The position numbers and the translations under genes are program-made. This document shows, in pieces, positions 24,278-36,709 of a stretch of 64,000 nucleotides of DNA (its first letter is position 1; each line of letters begins with the position of its first letter). The notes under the pieces are model-generated. The model had not been told where the DNA came from. It was given only the letters and a program-made list of their open reading frames with translations, and made no database searches. Source of the stretch: Cephalotus follicularis (lineage: Eukaryota; Streptophyta; Magnoliopsida; Oxalidales; Cephalotaceae); assembly GCA_001972305.1 (NCBI GenBank), contig BDDD01000177.1:116799-180798 (forward strand), in the 5' to 3' direction.

Positions 24278-25978
24278 GCTGCGGTGATGGTGGTTTCTTC
24301 TATATAGAGGTTGTGTGTGTATAGGGATGTCAAATGGATTTTGGGGAGTGGAGAAAACGCGCCAAGGTAGAGAGTGGAGATTTCCAAAAAAAAATTCCGT
24401 ATTTGGGTTGTAATCTAATTTCATTAATTAAAGAATCAAAGATTTTAATGAATGCATATATAAAATCATTCATTTTGTCTATACTTCTGTTTTGGAACAA
24501 TAATGTTTCTCTTTAATAATACTATAAAAAAAAGAAGATTATAACTACTTTATTATTTCAATAAATCTATCCATTTTATTTATGTAAAATGATAAATCAA
24601 TAATATAACATAACAATCATCAACACAAACATAAAATATTGTATAAAACAGTAAAATAAGCAATCTCAATTATAATATATAAATCACAGACCCAAAAATT
24701 AATAATATGAATTTTGATCTAACATAGTAACATCTAATATTTAAAATGATTTAACATATTCGCTTTATATATATGTATAATTTTATTTTATTGAGTTTGA
24801 CATCTTTTGTATTTTTTTTCATAGTGAAACAAGAAGAAAACAACTAATGGTGGTGTTACTCTTGTTCTAATGGAGTATTTTGATTGACTCATTAAAAGAC
24901 AAAAGTTAGGGATACATTCACTAATATAGTTTCCATGAGAGTGATTTTATTCTTTGTCGGGGTAGATAGACTACCTATAATAAATTTGATCAAGAATGAA
25001 ATTTTATTGAAACTGTCAATTCATTTTTCGTAATCATATCACATCTCATATATAATAAAATAAGATAAATTAAGACGGTAGTTTATAAATACGTAATTAT
25101 CTTGAATATAATAACTATTTCTTTATTCTTTGATCGTTTGGAAGGGACAAAAGAAGCATATTTGTTGTTTCTTCAATAATTTTTTATCTCTAGTGGATCT
25201 CTCAATAGGATACTAACTCAGATAAAGTTCCGATCATCTAGTAGAGAAAAAGAACAATTAGATATCGTAGAATTCTCAAAAAATTCTTCTATTATTTATT
25301 TAAATTTGTTTGTAATGAATATATAGTAAAATGTAATTAGATAATACTTCATAAGATGATTGTACAAGAAAGATGGTAGGTTATAAAAAAGAAAGAACAA
25401 AAAAGAATGATAAAGAAAAAAAAAGTAAAGAAATTATTAATGAGATAAGATAAGAGGAATCAAATTTTTGATTAAGTATAGATAAAACATCTTACTATAT
25501 TATACTATTCAATTCTTAATGAATCAAAACCTTTTTTTTTTTAACCCTGACTGCTGTGATTCTATGAGGTCCCGAGCAAACAAATGGGATCTTTATATCT
25601 TGTTCTTGTGGGTTACTAACAAGTCTAGTGTGTGTGCAATCAAGGAAAGGCAAATTCTAGTAATCTCCAACCATCTAGTGTAGCAAATGCACATAATTTT
25701 GACAAGACAGAACATGTGTTTTACTAGCATTCCATAAATGATAAGACTAAAGTTTTCGACAAGAGATAATTAATATTCAACACTGTACATTATTAACCAT
25801 GTTAAACATGGAAGGGGGAAACTCGGTCCGGCTGCTGGCAGCTGCCCATTTCTGTATCTGCATATCTATACCTGAAACTACTTTACAAGGTTACCATCCC
25901 TAACGTCTGAAACAAAGTGGAAAATCTTACAAGGCAAAGCATAGGAGTGCTTGCATAAAAACAGCTGAGAAATAATGC
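24278..25978. other. AT-rich intergenic DNA
   Basis: This runs from the promoter side of the L34e-like gene to the 3' end of the SERINC gene. Bases of about 25,800-25,978 probably form the SERINC 3'UTR. No gene, RNA or defined repeat is supported. Confidence 0.6.
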
Positions 25979-28900
25979 CTAAAAGAACTCACGGTCAGGA
26001 AAAAACACAGGAGCTAAAAGAGTCCAGACATATAGCGCAGCAGTAGCCCATTCGGAACAGATCCTAACCCAGACTGAAGTCCAGCCGACGTCGATAAGCT
26101 CCGAGCTCTCGGATGAGTTGGTCCAACCAGAAAGAAGCATAGCCGAGTACATACTGGCCAGGGCAAATATCAGGAGGAAGAACGAATAGGAATAACTAAC
26201 TGGGCGTGGTTCGGTTTCCTTCTTTTTTGTTCCTTCTTCCACATCCTCCCCTTCAAGCAGAGGTTTCTTCCCACCTGAGACACAAGTATCTCAGGAACTT
26301 AATATGCAATTACATGGCAACACTATAATAACATTACAAATTACATAAAACCATTTCAAAATTTTGCATGGTATGTTGCCACAAAGGTAGGAACTGAGGC
26401 AACTTGGGACAACTGTGATGCTGTTAAAAATACCAGTAACTTATGCAATGTAACTGAACTTTAAAACAGTTCTGTCTGAAATCCCACAAAGCGAAGAATT
26501 GTTAGGAAGACATAAGATCTTGGATAACACTTCAAGTACCCAAACATGAAATGAGCTGCTTGAATACACGCATAAACTACAAAGAAATCCAAAACATTTG
26601 GAGGTCCATAAAGCAAAGAGGTGTTGCATGTAGTTTTGAGTACCTGTCTTGGGCGAAGATGGTGGTGACAAAAAAGTTGTTGAAGATCCTGCACGAAGAG
26701 CAGAGTACAGAACTGAAAGAACAGTTGTGAGCATCCCAAGAATGAGGGTACTTGTACTGACTGCTTTGGTTTTGTTATGGAGACCATTGCATGCATAGTC
26801 ACGTGGTTCGCTGGAGAGACCCGTGTAGCACACATAAGCACAGTAAACCGATATCACAGACGCAGGCAAGAGGCTGCCATTTATCTGTTTAAAATTTCCG
26901 ACCACCGTAATACCGTAAGTTGCAAAATGTATTTAATATCACTAAGCATCAATAAATGATCTAATATAGTAAAGTCTCTATTGTAAAGGCCTATCGAGTC
27001 CCACTTTTGTCAAGAGACTCAAGACAGAAAGCATGCCATATTCTCATAGCATGTAATATGACATGAAGGCATTCCCATGTACTAAAAAACAATTAGCTAT
27101 TTCATTGTATATTTTCTTAATGGGGAGTAAACCCTTGAAAACAGAATAAAAAACTAGGTGTATAACCCGACCTACGACAAGAAAACAGGGAAGCAAAAAT
27201 TAGTAGGGGACCTCAGCAAATAATGGAGAAAAGCACCAGTGGACTGGTAGATGGGTAACACAAACAAAGTCTTCATTCTCATGTTTACAACACAATTCTG
27301 TTTTAACTATCCAATTCCCACGTTTGATGTTGTCGAAAGAGTCGTAACTCTACATCTGGTGTGACTTCTGTTAGTACGTTACATTTCCTTAAATTTTCAC
27401 TATTAAACCTTCGGTCAATTTATGTCAACCTAATATCTAGCAATATAAAGACAGAGAATGGTACATAAACTTTACACAAACCAGATAAAAAAAATTATAA
27501 TTGCGTTAAATTTGGGAAGTTAACAAACTGAACACGCAAATTAATTCTTACCGCAGGATGCAGCGCTATAATCGCAAAAGCAAAAGCAAGAATCATGGTC
27601 ATGACAATGAAGAAGATATTGAGGCCACAGTCATGGCCAGAGGGATTAAACCATATGAACAGAATTCCTGCGAATGTAAACGCTGCCAGGTAGCATGCCA
27701 CTGATATAACAAGTAAAGCAGCATACCTAAAACAAACCCAGCAACAAAGTTAGAAAGCATAACATAAGGGATAAATGGGGAAATTATAAAATACAAGATC
27801 TTGATCTACCACTTCTGTTCATCTTTTGCAACCCACGCATCATTCCATGTGTGTACGCAATCCAACAATATGATTACTTGAACCAACAAGAATAATCCCG
27901 CTCCGAATTTTGATAAGGTTCCTGCAAATACGGTAAACTTGACCCATGAAAATCATATAAGACAAGTTCGATCCAGATATATAATAGCTCCAGATTAATA
28001 TTCCAAACTATGCGAGCAAAATCTACCATATATTTTGATGATGACATTTGGCATGAAAAACATTAGGACGACAAGCAAAAACCAAATCACCATCTTTGCA
28101 ATCCATCCACCATGGTGCCATGAATCTCGTCTGTCATTTTGGTCCTTCACACCGATCATTATAAGGGCAAGTATCGCAAAAAACAAGAAATTCCCCAAGC
28201 TCACACGAAGAACTGCCTGTTCCTGAAACCATTCCTCCGAGTGAGTAGAGGTGTTTATCCCTGCAAACAAGTCAGAGCAAATTCATGTAGCTAAGTCTGT
28301 AGTCTTATCCAAAGAACAATGAACATGTAATTGGACTAGGCTTACTCAAGAAGTTGGAAGGAGGATTTCTATAATTTTGTTTTGGTATTTAGATGCCTGA
28401 GGCGTTATATTGAGATAATTAAGTACTTTTCTTTAATTATTTGGTTATTACCATTGGTAAGCACAAATTTTCAACCAAAAAGTAGATGACAACGGTTACC
28501 ACTATGAATCCATCTTATATTTTAAGTAGACGGGATACCATAGCGGCATTCTAAAACTCCAGTCGACATAGTATCCCAAGTTTCAAATAAGAGATAGCAC
28601 AGAAGTTTAGATAATTTTCTTCCCACCATTTAAGTCACGTCATGTGTTGCTATGGGTGAAATTTTTGGGAAGTCTAGATGCCTAGATCTATAAGAAGTAA
28701 TGAAAATAATAATGCTACGAACTACATATAATGTGGCATCACAAAGGGAAGCATGTTATGTGGTGTTACATGCCACATGAACTCATAAATTTTATTATTT
28801 TAATTTAGCATGTAGAGAGAAGATTCATGATGTTTAATGGAGGTTGATCTTTCTTAGATTCTGGGATGATGAAACAAGTCTTTGGTGGAGAGAGGGTGAT

Positions 28901-30368
28901 GAAGCTGCCCTCTAATGGATGACGAACACATCTGAGTTAAATTCGGTCAAGTTGGCTCAGAAAATGAAAACTGTAGGGGTGGTGGCATCACAAAGGGGAG
29001 AGAATATTTTGTGCAATCAGTGCATCACGTGGCTATGCAGTAAGCCAATAGTATATAACCACGCAAACATGAATAATAATGTTTTATCGGTAAAGATAAG
29101 ACAAATAATTAGTTAATGTTTATGCGGCAATGTATTATTTGACTAGTGCACAAACCACTTGGTACACTAAGTGAATTTAAGAATTAGTCCACAAAAGGGA
29201 AGTATATGAGCTGATTTACTAGATGACATGACAAGTGCTATGTCAGCACCACCTCATATGCTTCCTTTGTGATGCCACATCATATGGGGTTAATAGCATA
29301 ATTGAAATGCATCCAGTTCATAAGAAGGTTGTCGCGCCAATCTAGAAATCCCCAGTTAATTGCACAACACAGTATAAACGGAGGCGTCATTGCCGACGAA
29401 TTCAGTGTCGATTTAATTCCATGGATTTTAGTCGAGTATTCTTCATATATTAAATAATGTTGCTTAAATTCTTTAAGTTGATAAATACTACAATTACGAT
29501 CTTCAGGAAAATATAGAAATGCCTGAACTCCAGTTAGTTTTGCACTAGCTTTACATAGCAGATTCCAACATAACCAGTACGCTTGATCATATGTACTCAA
29601 GAACTAGATCATGACGAATCAAACTCAGAGGCCAAACAAAACTTAATTTGAATCTTCACCTCAATCTTCTAAAGCTAAAAATGTCAATATTTCCCATACC
29701 AAGCCTGTAACTAGCACAAGCATCAAACAGGATATGAAGAATCAAAACTCACTCGACAAAATTAAACCCAACTTCAATCGTTACCTTTTCTTCTTTTTGA
29801 TAGATTATATATAAACACACACAACCACTACTGCATGATTCAACTTATAGACAAATGAACCCGCCAATTTAAAATGTGCACAAATATCACTCACACGAAA
29901 AAACAAACAAGCTCCAATTCTATCTTCAACTATAATCATGAGTCATGACAATTTAAACTTCCAAAACTATTAAAGAATCGACATTTTTAGATATCCAGTT
30001 CATAATTAGAGCAAATATTAAGAAAACGTCATAAAGTTCACAATCAAAAAGCGAATGCAAGCAAAACCAACTATCTGTCTTCGACAATAACAATCATTCT
30101 CGATAATTTGAAAGCTAAAAAAATCAAATAGCACGTACCCACATGAAATTTCGAGGAAATAAGCTAAAGGAAGTGGTGAAAAATGGAACTTACAAGAACA
30201 TTTCTCCAAAAGAGGTGCAGCAACTTCTCTCAGAATCCATGAAAGAATCAAAGACAAACCAAAGAGACCACAGTATGCGAGTCTAGCTGATTTCTTGGAG
30301 ATCCCAGACGCCACTGATGAGCATAGACCACAGGTTGATGCTGCACAGCAAGAAGCCAAGCACGACAT
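25979..30368 (-). CDS. SERINC: SERINC (TMS1/TDE1) family membrane protein
   Basis: This is a multi-pass membrane protein of the serine incorporator family. The animal and yeast kin are linked to serine and sphingolipid or phosphatidylserine metabolism and lipid scrambling; the plant role is unsettled. Exons on the minus strand are 30368-30194, 28260-28027, 27921-27810, 27726-27552, 26884-26644 and 26274-25979. Phase is kept at every junction, giving 1,233 nt (410 aa), a normal family length. Signatures are the Cys-rich start MSCLASCCAASTCGLC, WFQEQAVLRVSLGNFLFF, DCVHTWNDAWV, INGSLLPASVISVYCAYVCY and the C-terminal FFLLIFALASMYSAMLLSGW. About ten hydrophobic segments are visible. Intron 1 is long (1.9 kb) and carries a MITE-like element. 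No break was seen. Confidence 0.95.
28709..29301. mobile_element. Non-autonomous TIR element in SERINC intron 1
   Basis: An element of about 590 bp has inverted ends. The left end holds AATGCTA...CATATAATGTGGCATCACAAAGG. The right end, reversed, holds ATGCTATTAACCCCATATGATG, then TGGCATCACAAAGG and AAGCATATGAGGTGGTG. The arms match over about 45 bp. A third, internal copy of GTGGCATCACAAAGGG at about 28,982 lies in direct orientation with the left end. This suggests a nested or duplicated terminus. The superfamily is unclear because the target duplication could not be separated from the AT-rich ends. There is no coding capacity. Confidence 0.7.
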
Positions 30369-33033
30369 CTCTCTGTCTAGCTTCCTCTCTCGAAGCTACT
30401 TAAGTTGAAAGCATTTGACAAACGTTTTAATCTCTCACGTTAGTCTTATAATTTACGATAATTTATAATAATACCCAATAGTCTTACGTAATTTCATTTT
30501 AGTCTGATTGTTTAATTCTATACATAGAGACAGGTTCATAAGCCATCATTGACAATACACCGTATTTTACATCAAAATATCAACATCAATATCCTAAATT
30601 AACTTTTATCCATAATTTTAGACTGAATTAAATTATGCAACAAATGACAAAGAATACCGGATGAATTTACAAACTTAAGTCTACATAGTAAGACGTATAG
30701 GACTAAGTGATGGTATGTCGAACACTAAAACTTTATAAATCTAACTGTTAAATTTGATATAATGTATATTAATTTTTAAGTCAACCGGACATCAATAACT
30801 ATTTTAATATTTAAATTAAATTCTATCTATAAAACACTTAAAATTTAAAAAATAAAAAACACTACCTAGCACTAAAACGGTACCATTTTGACACTGCAAA
30901 GTTAAAAAAAGGCACCTACACGCAACAATGCATGCAAGTGACCCCATATCCAATTCACCCAATCCTTATTCACATCACTTTCATAAATATATTGACCAAA
31001 CTCATATTTTTTTTAATCAAATAACTACTTTAGGAGATTAAAGTTATCAAACACTTTTAGTTATATCAAAATAATGTTATAGATAACAACTAACAATAGT
31101 CAAATTTTAGAAGAAGTTTGATAAAAAAATGTGGAAAGAAAGGTATTTACGAGAGTTAGCTGCAATCAATAAAATATAAGGTTATTCATTAAAGTCAGTT
31201 GTTAAGAATTGTTGATAACCTAATAAATTACTCTCTCAAGAGAGACAATTTGATTTTAGATGCACTAAATGTAGCTACACAAACATAAATAAGTTATTTG
31301 CTATTCATGGACAACATCACTACTCATGTTTACATGCTAACTTATTGCATGACAACCAAACGAGTTTAACGCATACGAAATTCTCTCTTGATTTCGAAGT
31401 TTGTGGCACTCAGAATCTGAGATTATTTTGCCTGAAAGTTTAGGATAATCATTCTTCATTACATTAGAAAATTTGGTATCCTTAATTATATCAGTTAAAT
31501 CATTCAACAAGATAATCCCATAAATGAATTGATCTAAAGAAAAACACAAATAAACGTAATAAGAAAATTACAAAGAAGAACACGTAAATTTACTGAAATT
31601 GATGTGCAAATCAAATTAAACGACGATGAATTATGATACTTAGTCAACTGCTACGTATAGGATTACTTGAATAAAAGGCCTCGCAAACCAAAAGAATTAA
31701 TTTATTCAATTTAATAGAATAATAATTAAGGATGCGTCTTGCGTGCGATCGGGCCAAGACAACTTGTTTTGATTGGCTATTTTTTTTAAGTGACTGAAAA
31801 ATTTAATACGTATTTAAAAAATTATGGATATTTTATTTACTTAGAAATTATCACGTATTATTTACGTATATAAAACATCAAACTTAAAGGTTAAATTTAT
31901 AAAATATAAATAATATAATAAAAAAGTATCGACTTTTTAAGATGCCGGCACATTGTCATGTGATCAAATATAACTTTAGTTATTTTCAAACTTTACAAGT
32001 CCATCTTCGGGCTAAAACATGTTTATACATGTTTGTTGATGTTCGTTTTGAGGCTAAAACCCCTCGTTCAACGAACGTATTTTATTTCGTTATCCCAACA
32101 CAACAAAGAATACCAACAAAATAAAGTTTTTTTAAATTTTTTTTTGTTGACCTTAATTCACTGTTCGTGTGTAAAAACGGTGAATAAAAGCAAAGCGACG
32201 TTGTCTCACTTCACTTGAGTGTTCGTAACACTACGTACGCTCAGGCGTCTTTTTAGTTTTGTCGATATCAATTAAATATGAATAAATTATAAAATACTTA
32301 AACTTTTTTAAATATAGAAGAAATAATTAAAACATTTTACTTAAAAAATTATACATATGATTTAGATACATAAAATATCAAATCTTATAATTAGATTTAA
32401 AATATATTAATCACAATTAAAAAAATTACCATGCACAATTTAATTGTGCATTGACATTGACATGCACAAGTCGAATCTAGATAGTGAGAAAATATCGAAA
32501 CTAACGTACAGTGTGTTTAGCATGCAGCTTTCATATGATCATGTGTACAAATGATACATTCTCTTACACAATTTCTTTCTTTGTAACAACTATTAAATAA
32601 TATTCAGTAAATTTAGAATCATATATTTTGTTTTTGATACAAGTTGACAAACAAAATTTACTAATTACATCTTTCCCCTCCCAAATTATACCATGATAGA
32701 ATCACAACAAAAGATTATACCATGTGTAAATATCTTTCTAAATATTCTAATCCTCTTCCAAAATTGCATGCCCCACCCACCAGACACTATTTAGTATGTC
32801 TCTAACCAGTGACATTACCAGGTAAAAAAATCAGGTTTCATTGTCAACTGGCCTCTATCAACATCAAAGTTTGAGACCTCCGTTGACCAATGTCACAAAA
32901 CTATGACAAAAACCATCATGTTGTTCTTTGCTGAGGAATTAGAGTCATTTCTGTGCATAAAACTCTTTTTATCTTCCATATTGGCATATAAATACGGGGG
33001 CAGTCTTCATCTATCAAACCTTTGCATTGTATA
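30369..33033. other. AT-rich intergenic DNA between SERINC and TBL genes
   Basis: Contains the SERINC promoter side and, next to 33,034, the TBL 3'UTR. ORFs are short, AT-driven and unrelated to known families. No RNA gene or defined mobile element was recognised. Confidence 0.6.
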
Positions 33034-36000
33034 TTATTGATTTGTTGTTCGAGTGGCCTCACGCTTCAGGAAGAATGCATATAGTAGCTCATTCCACGAA
33101 TCCGGGACACCGGGCAGACACCAGTGGCTGCAGTCTTGCCGATGGATGGATGCAGGGCCCTCACTTGGACCCAGATAGTATAAAGATGAATGCCCATCTT
33201 TCCTTTGTGCAGTCATTTGAGTCACATTCAAGATATCCAATTTCATATCCACAGATTTGTTTGAATGAGCTGATAGCACATCAGTGACTATTTTAGAATG
33301 GGCAAAAGTTCCATACGGTACCAATGAGGATCCCAGCTCTGGCAATGTCTCTAAATGACAATTTCCCCCGCTCCTCCAATCCCCGCCTCTGTAATGTGAT
33401 GGTAATTTACATCAGAAGTTGGAATATAATGCATATAAGAATCTAATGCATAACTAAAAATCACTCTTTCATGCAACTGCAAGAGAGTGTGGGACTAAGG
33501 TATGGTATGTTTAAGCTGGTGACATTGCATAAAGGACATTCACACTGACCAAAATTATTAAATGACTGGATGTGAGAAACTTAAGAATTTATATAAGCTT
33601 AAGTAACAGTAGGAATATGGATTCAATCTTAAAATTGCGTAATGCTCAAGAACTTGGATGAATAGTTTGATGCTCAATCCAACCACGAAAATCAAACTTA
33701 GCAGCTTTTGACACGTCGTGATTGAGATCAAAGTTCAGAATCCAAGCATACCTCCCACAATCACACCCCTTATCCTGATATCCCTAGGCTACCACCTAGG
33801 ACTCATCTCTACCAATACACCAGTGTGTATAGCCTATACTCTTACAAAACTTCAAAAATTTGGGTGGAATCTGACAAGAAAATGTCAAATTTGAGGATTA
33901 CTATGCACTAACAAAATGGGGAACATGATATTATTAGAGAGAATCTGAAATATTGAAAAAACCTGAAATGTACGGGGGCAAATGTTCGAAAAAAGACTTG
34001 TGTCCTGCTTGTATTCACTTCATTGTGTATCCAGTTCACTACAGTCTCCATGGAACTTTGATATGCATGTTCTACCTTCATTTCTGGTTTCACCTCCGCC
34101 CCTTCTTGAAAGTAACACCCGCTGGGAAATAATATAGTTTATTTAGTCAGAAATTATCAATGATACACAAAGTAAAAAGCATGTAGTTTACGATGGACAT
34201 GCACTAATCAATCCATGTCTAGAAACAATAAGCCTTCCCTATTGTACCCGTATCTTCCATCGATGTAAAGACATACTTCCAAAGGGTCACATCCAATATC
34301 AAGTTGTAAGTTCATGGATGGCATCCAGATAACATATCAATGTAATGAAAACTCAAGGGAGACAGATGACAAAATGAGGCCATTAGTCATGCTGTATTTG
34401 AGTATCATTAACCCATAACTTGGCCTTGATTGAGGCACTGAATTTCACGCTGGTATCAAATCTTAACAGCCAAACAGAAAAAATGGTTGCCCAAATAATA
34501 AAATCTAGAATCAAGAGTGCCCTTTCAATCACTTTTACATATCTTCCAAGGAAATTTCTAACAATTTGAATATGTAGCCAGTCGAAGTTAATACCATGGA
34601 AAAGGAACAAAATAAACACATGATGATAAATTTTTGACAAAAACAATAGAACTACATTACCCTCTGATAGTCTTCTCATAATTCCACCAATGCCCAGTAT
34701 TAAAGACCAGCACATCAGCATGTTTCCACCTACCAGAGTTCCAATCCATTTGGTCCAATTTAAGGGTAGTCTTAATCTTTTTGGGAGCTCCAGCTGGAGG
34801 CCGGCTCTGCAATACAAGGAAAGGAGCCCTGTAGTACTCCACAGTGCAATTATAGTCCTTAAACTTGTATACCAAGAACCCTTTATGCTTGGTAATGGGG
34901 CTGCCATTTACTTCATATATTGAGTCCTTATCTGGAACTACAGAAGATAACATGCAGAGAAGCGACTCCCATTGGTTTCTTCCAATTGAGTCGCCTACAA
35001 ACACTAGCCGCTTGTCCCGCAGTTTCTCCAACATCACTTTTGCATCAAATCTGTTCTTACATACATACAGAAAAAGGAAAATAGAATGCTTTCTTACTTT
35101 TCATATGAAAATAAAGAATTAAACCATTTGAGTTGAAAAGATACACCGCATATTCCAAAAAATCACCACCCTACTGGTAATCGATTACCATCATTTGCCC
35201 TAACTAGTCAATAGACCACTGAAGAAACAAGTGAACTTAATATATTCATGATAATTGTGACACCTCAACCATTATCCTTGAAGAATTAATCAATTAATTT
35301 TTAATTTTTGATGAAAGGTAGCAGACAAAAACAATATCAAATTAGAAGAGAAATCAATCATCTAAAAAGACAGACATCGACTCACAACAGGAAAAGATAA
35401 ATAAAAATAAAGTGTATTTTAAATGGCACTAGAAATTCAACCAATTTTACATTTATTGCCAGCATATCTGCATGAAGAACAATTATTATCCAAAATAAAA
35501 GGAACAACTGAGTATCCATTTGATACTAAATAAGTGGTCATTTCATTGAGCAAAATACCCTAACTTTAAATATTAAATCTATAAGGACAAACACAAAAAT
35601 CAAACTAAAACAAACATACAACAAATATAAGATTCCCATATGACACAATTAAGAAAATGTGAGAAAATCATCGAGATCAAATTACATGCTTTAAGTCATT
35701 TTTATCCCACCTAATAAATAACCCAATTCCTTGTACATTGATTTCTTCCCCTAGGAACCGAAAAATGAAAATGCATTACACAAATGCATTAATCGCTATT
35801 GATACCTCAATAGTTTATCAGCAACAAAACACTGCTAAAAAAATTAAAACAATGAAAATTCAAATAATAATAATAAACCTGGGCAAGTTGCAACGCTTTG
35901 GCTGCCATCTCCACTTGGTGTAGAACAAATCAGGCCGCCCATTCTCAGTACACCTAAACCCTTCATCCAAAAAGCTGCAATCTTTAGACTGATACAAAGG

Positions 36001-36324
36001 GTACCCTTCATCCCACACCCAATCACCATTAAAAACATCACAACTATTTCCTTTCTCTCCCAAAAAATCAACTCTCTTGATTTTAGCGTTAGAACCATCT
36101 AGTTTCAGCCACATTAACCTCTCTGTTTGGCCTGGAACTCTATAGCTTCCTTTAGCCACTGCCCTGTAATCCAAGTAAAAGAAGCAGCAAATCACACAAA
36201 CTGTAACAAACAAGAACCCCAAGACACCCAAAGAGGGCTCAAAGAGTCTCAAACGCTTGAATTTCTTGGAAAGTTCACAAATTGGCAAGGTTTCGTGGTC
36301 TAGTGGAGATGGGTTCTTTGACAT
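33034..36324 (-). CDS. TBL10: Trichome birefringence-like protein, TBL10/TBL11 type
   Basis: A Golgi type II membrane protein of the TBL/DUF231 family, whose characterised members O-acetylate cell-wall polysaccharides. Exons on the minus strand are 36324-35879, 35050-34661, 34121-33963 and 33388-33034, giving 1,350 nt (449 aa) with phase kept. Residues of about 30-52 ([20 protein letters not shown]) are the membrane anchor. The TBL domain follows ([17 protein letters not shown]...RCTENGRPD...WRWQPKRC). The catalytic GDS motif is in [19 protein letters not shown]. The C-terminal DxxH-type motif [16 protein letters not shown] is intact. [20 protein letters not shown] is also typical. The TBL10/11 subgroup has been linked to rhamnogalacturonan-I acetylation; that assignment is inferred. 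Two GA tracts lie upstream. Confidence 0.93.
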
Positions 36325-36539
36325 TTTGAGCTCCCCAAAATCAAATTTTGGAACCTGGGTCTTGCTTCTTGTATAAAAATAATTAGTTTAAAGAAAGAAA
36401 ACAAGTAAGGAATAAAAAGGGGAGAGATGTGGTGTGCAAGCAAGATTGAACCATGATAATGGTGGTGCCTAGTAATGTCCTTGACTTCTTGTGCTGCTTC
36501 GCTTGGTAGGTCAGTTTTGTTGCATGTAATGAATAATGA

Positions 36540-36545
<6 letters not shown>

Positions 36546-36577
<32 letters not shown>
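36546..36577. repeat. (GA)n tract upstream of the TBL gene
   Basis: An uninterrupted run of about 16 GA units, 220 bp before the TBL start codon. GA tracts are binding sites of plant BPC/GAGA factors, so a promoter or 5'UTR role is possible but not shown. Confidence 0.95.
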
Positions 36578-36579
<2 letters not shown>

Positions 36580-36671
36580 AAAAAAGAAAGAAATGGGTGT
36601 CAAGAAAGCAAAGAAGCATTCATGGCGGATTATACACTTTCTTCCCTTTATTGTCTTTGTGGTTACTATTA

Positions 36672-36675
<4 letters not shown>

Positions 36676-36704
<29 letters not shown>
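36676..36704. repeat. Second (GA)n tract upstream of the TBL gene
   Basis: A run of about 14 GA units, 100 bp beyond the first tract and on the same strand. The pair frames a 98-bp interval. Confidence 0.95.

Positions 36705-36709
<5 letters not shown>

Noticed and set aside
23594-24287. Long acidic ORFs antisense to the L34e-like gene
   Set aside because: They consist almost wholly of Gly, Glu and Val runs caused by the Thr/Pro/Ser-biased codons of the real minus-strand gene, which has membrane segments and family motifs.
24900-25560. Possible plastid-derived insertion
   Set aside because: Phrases seemed plastid-like in AT content, but no plastid gene or tRNA could be read, so there is no support.
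29280-29600. 106-codon minus-strand ORF in SERINC intron 1
   Set aside because: It overlaps the right end of the TIR element, has no recognisable family and lies inside a well-supported intron.
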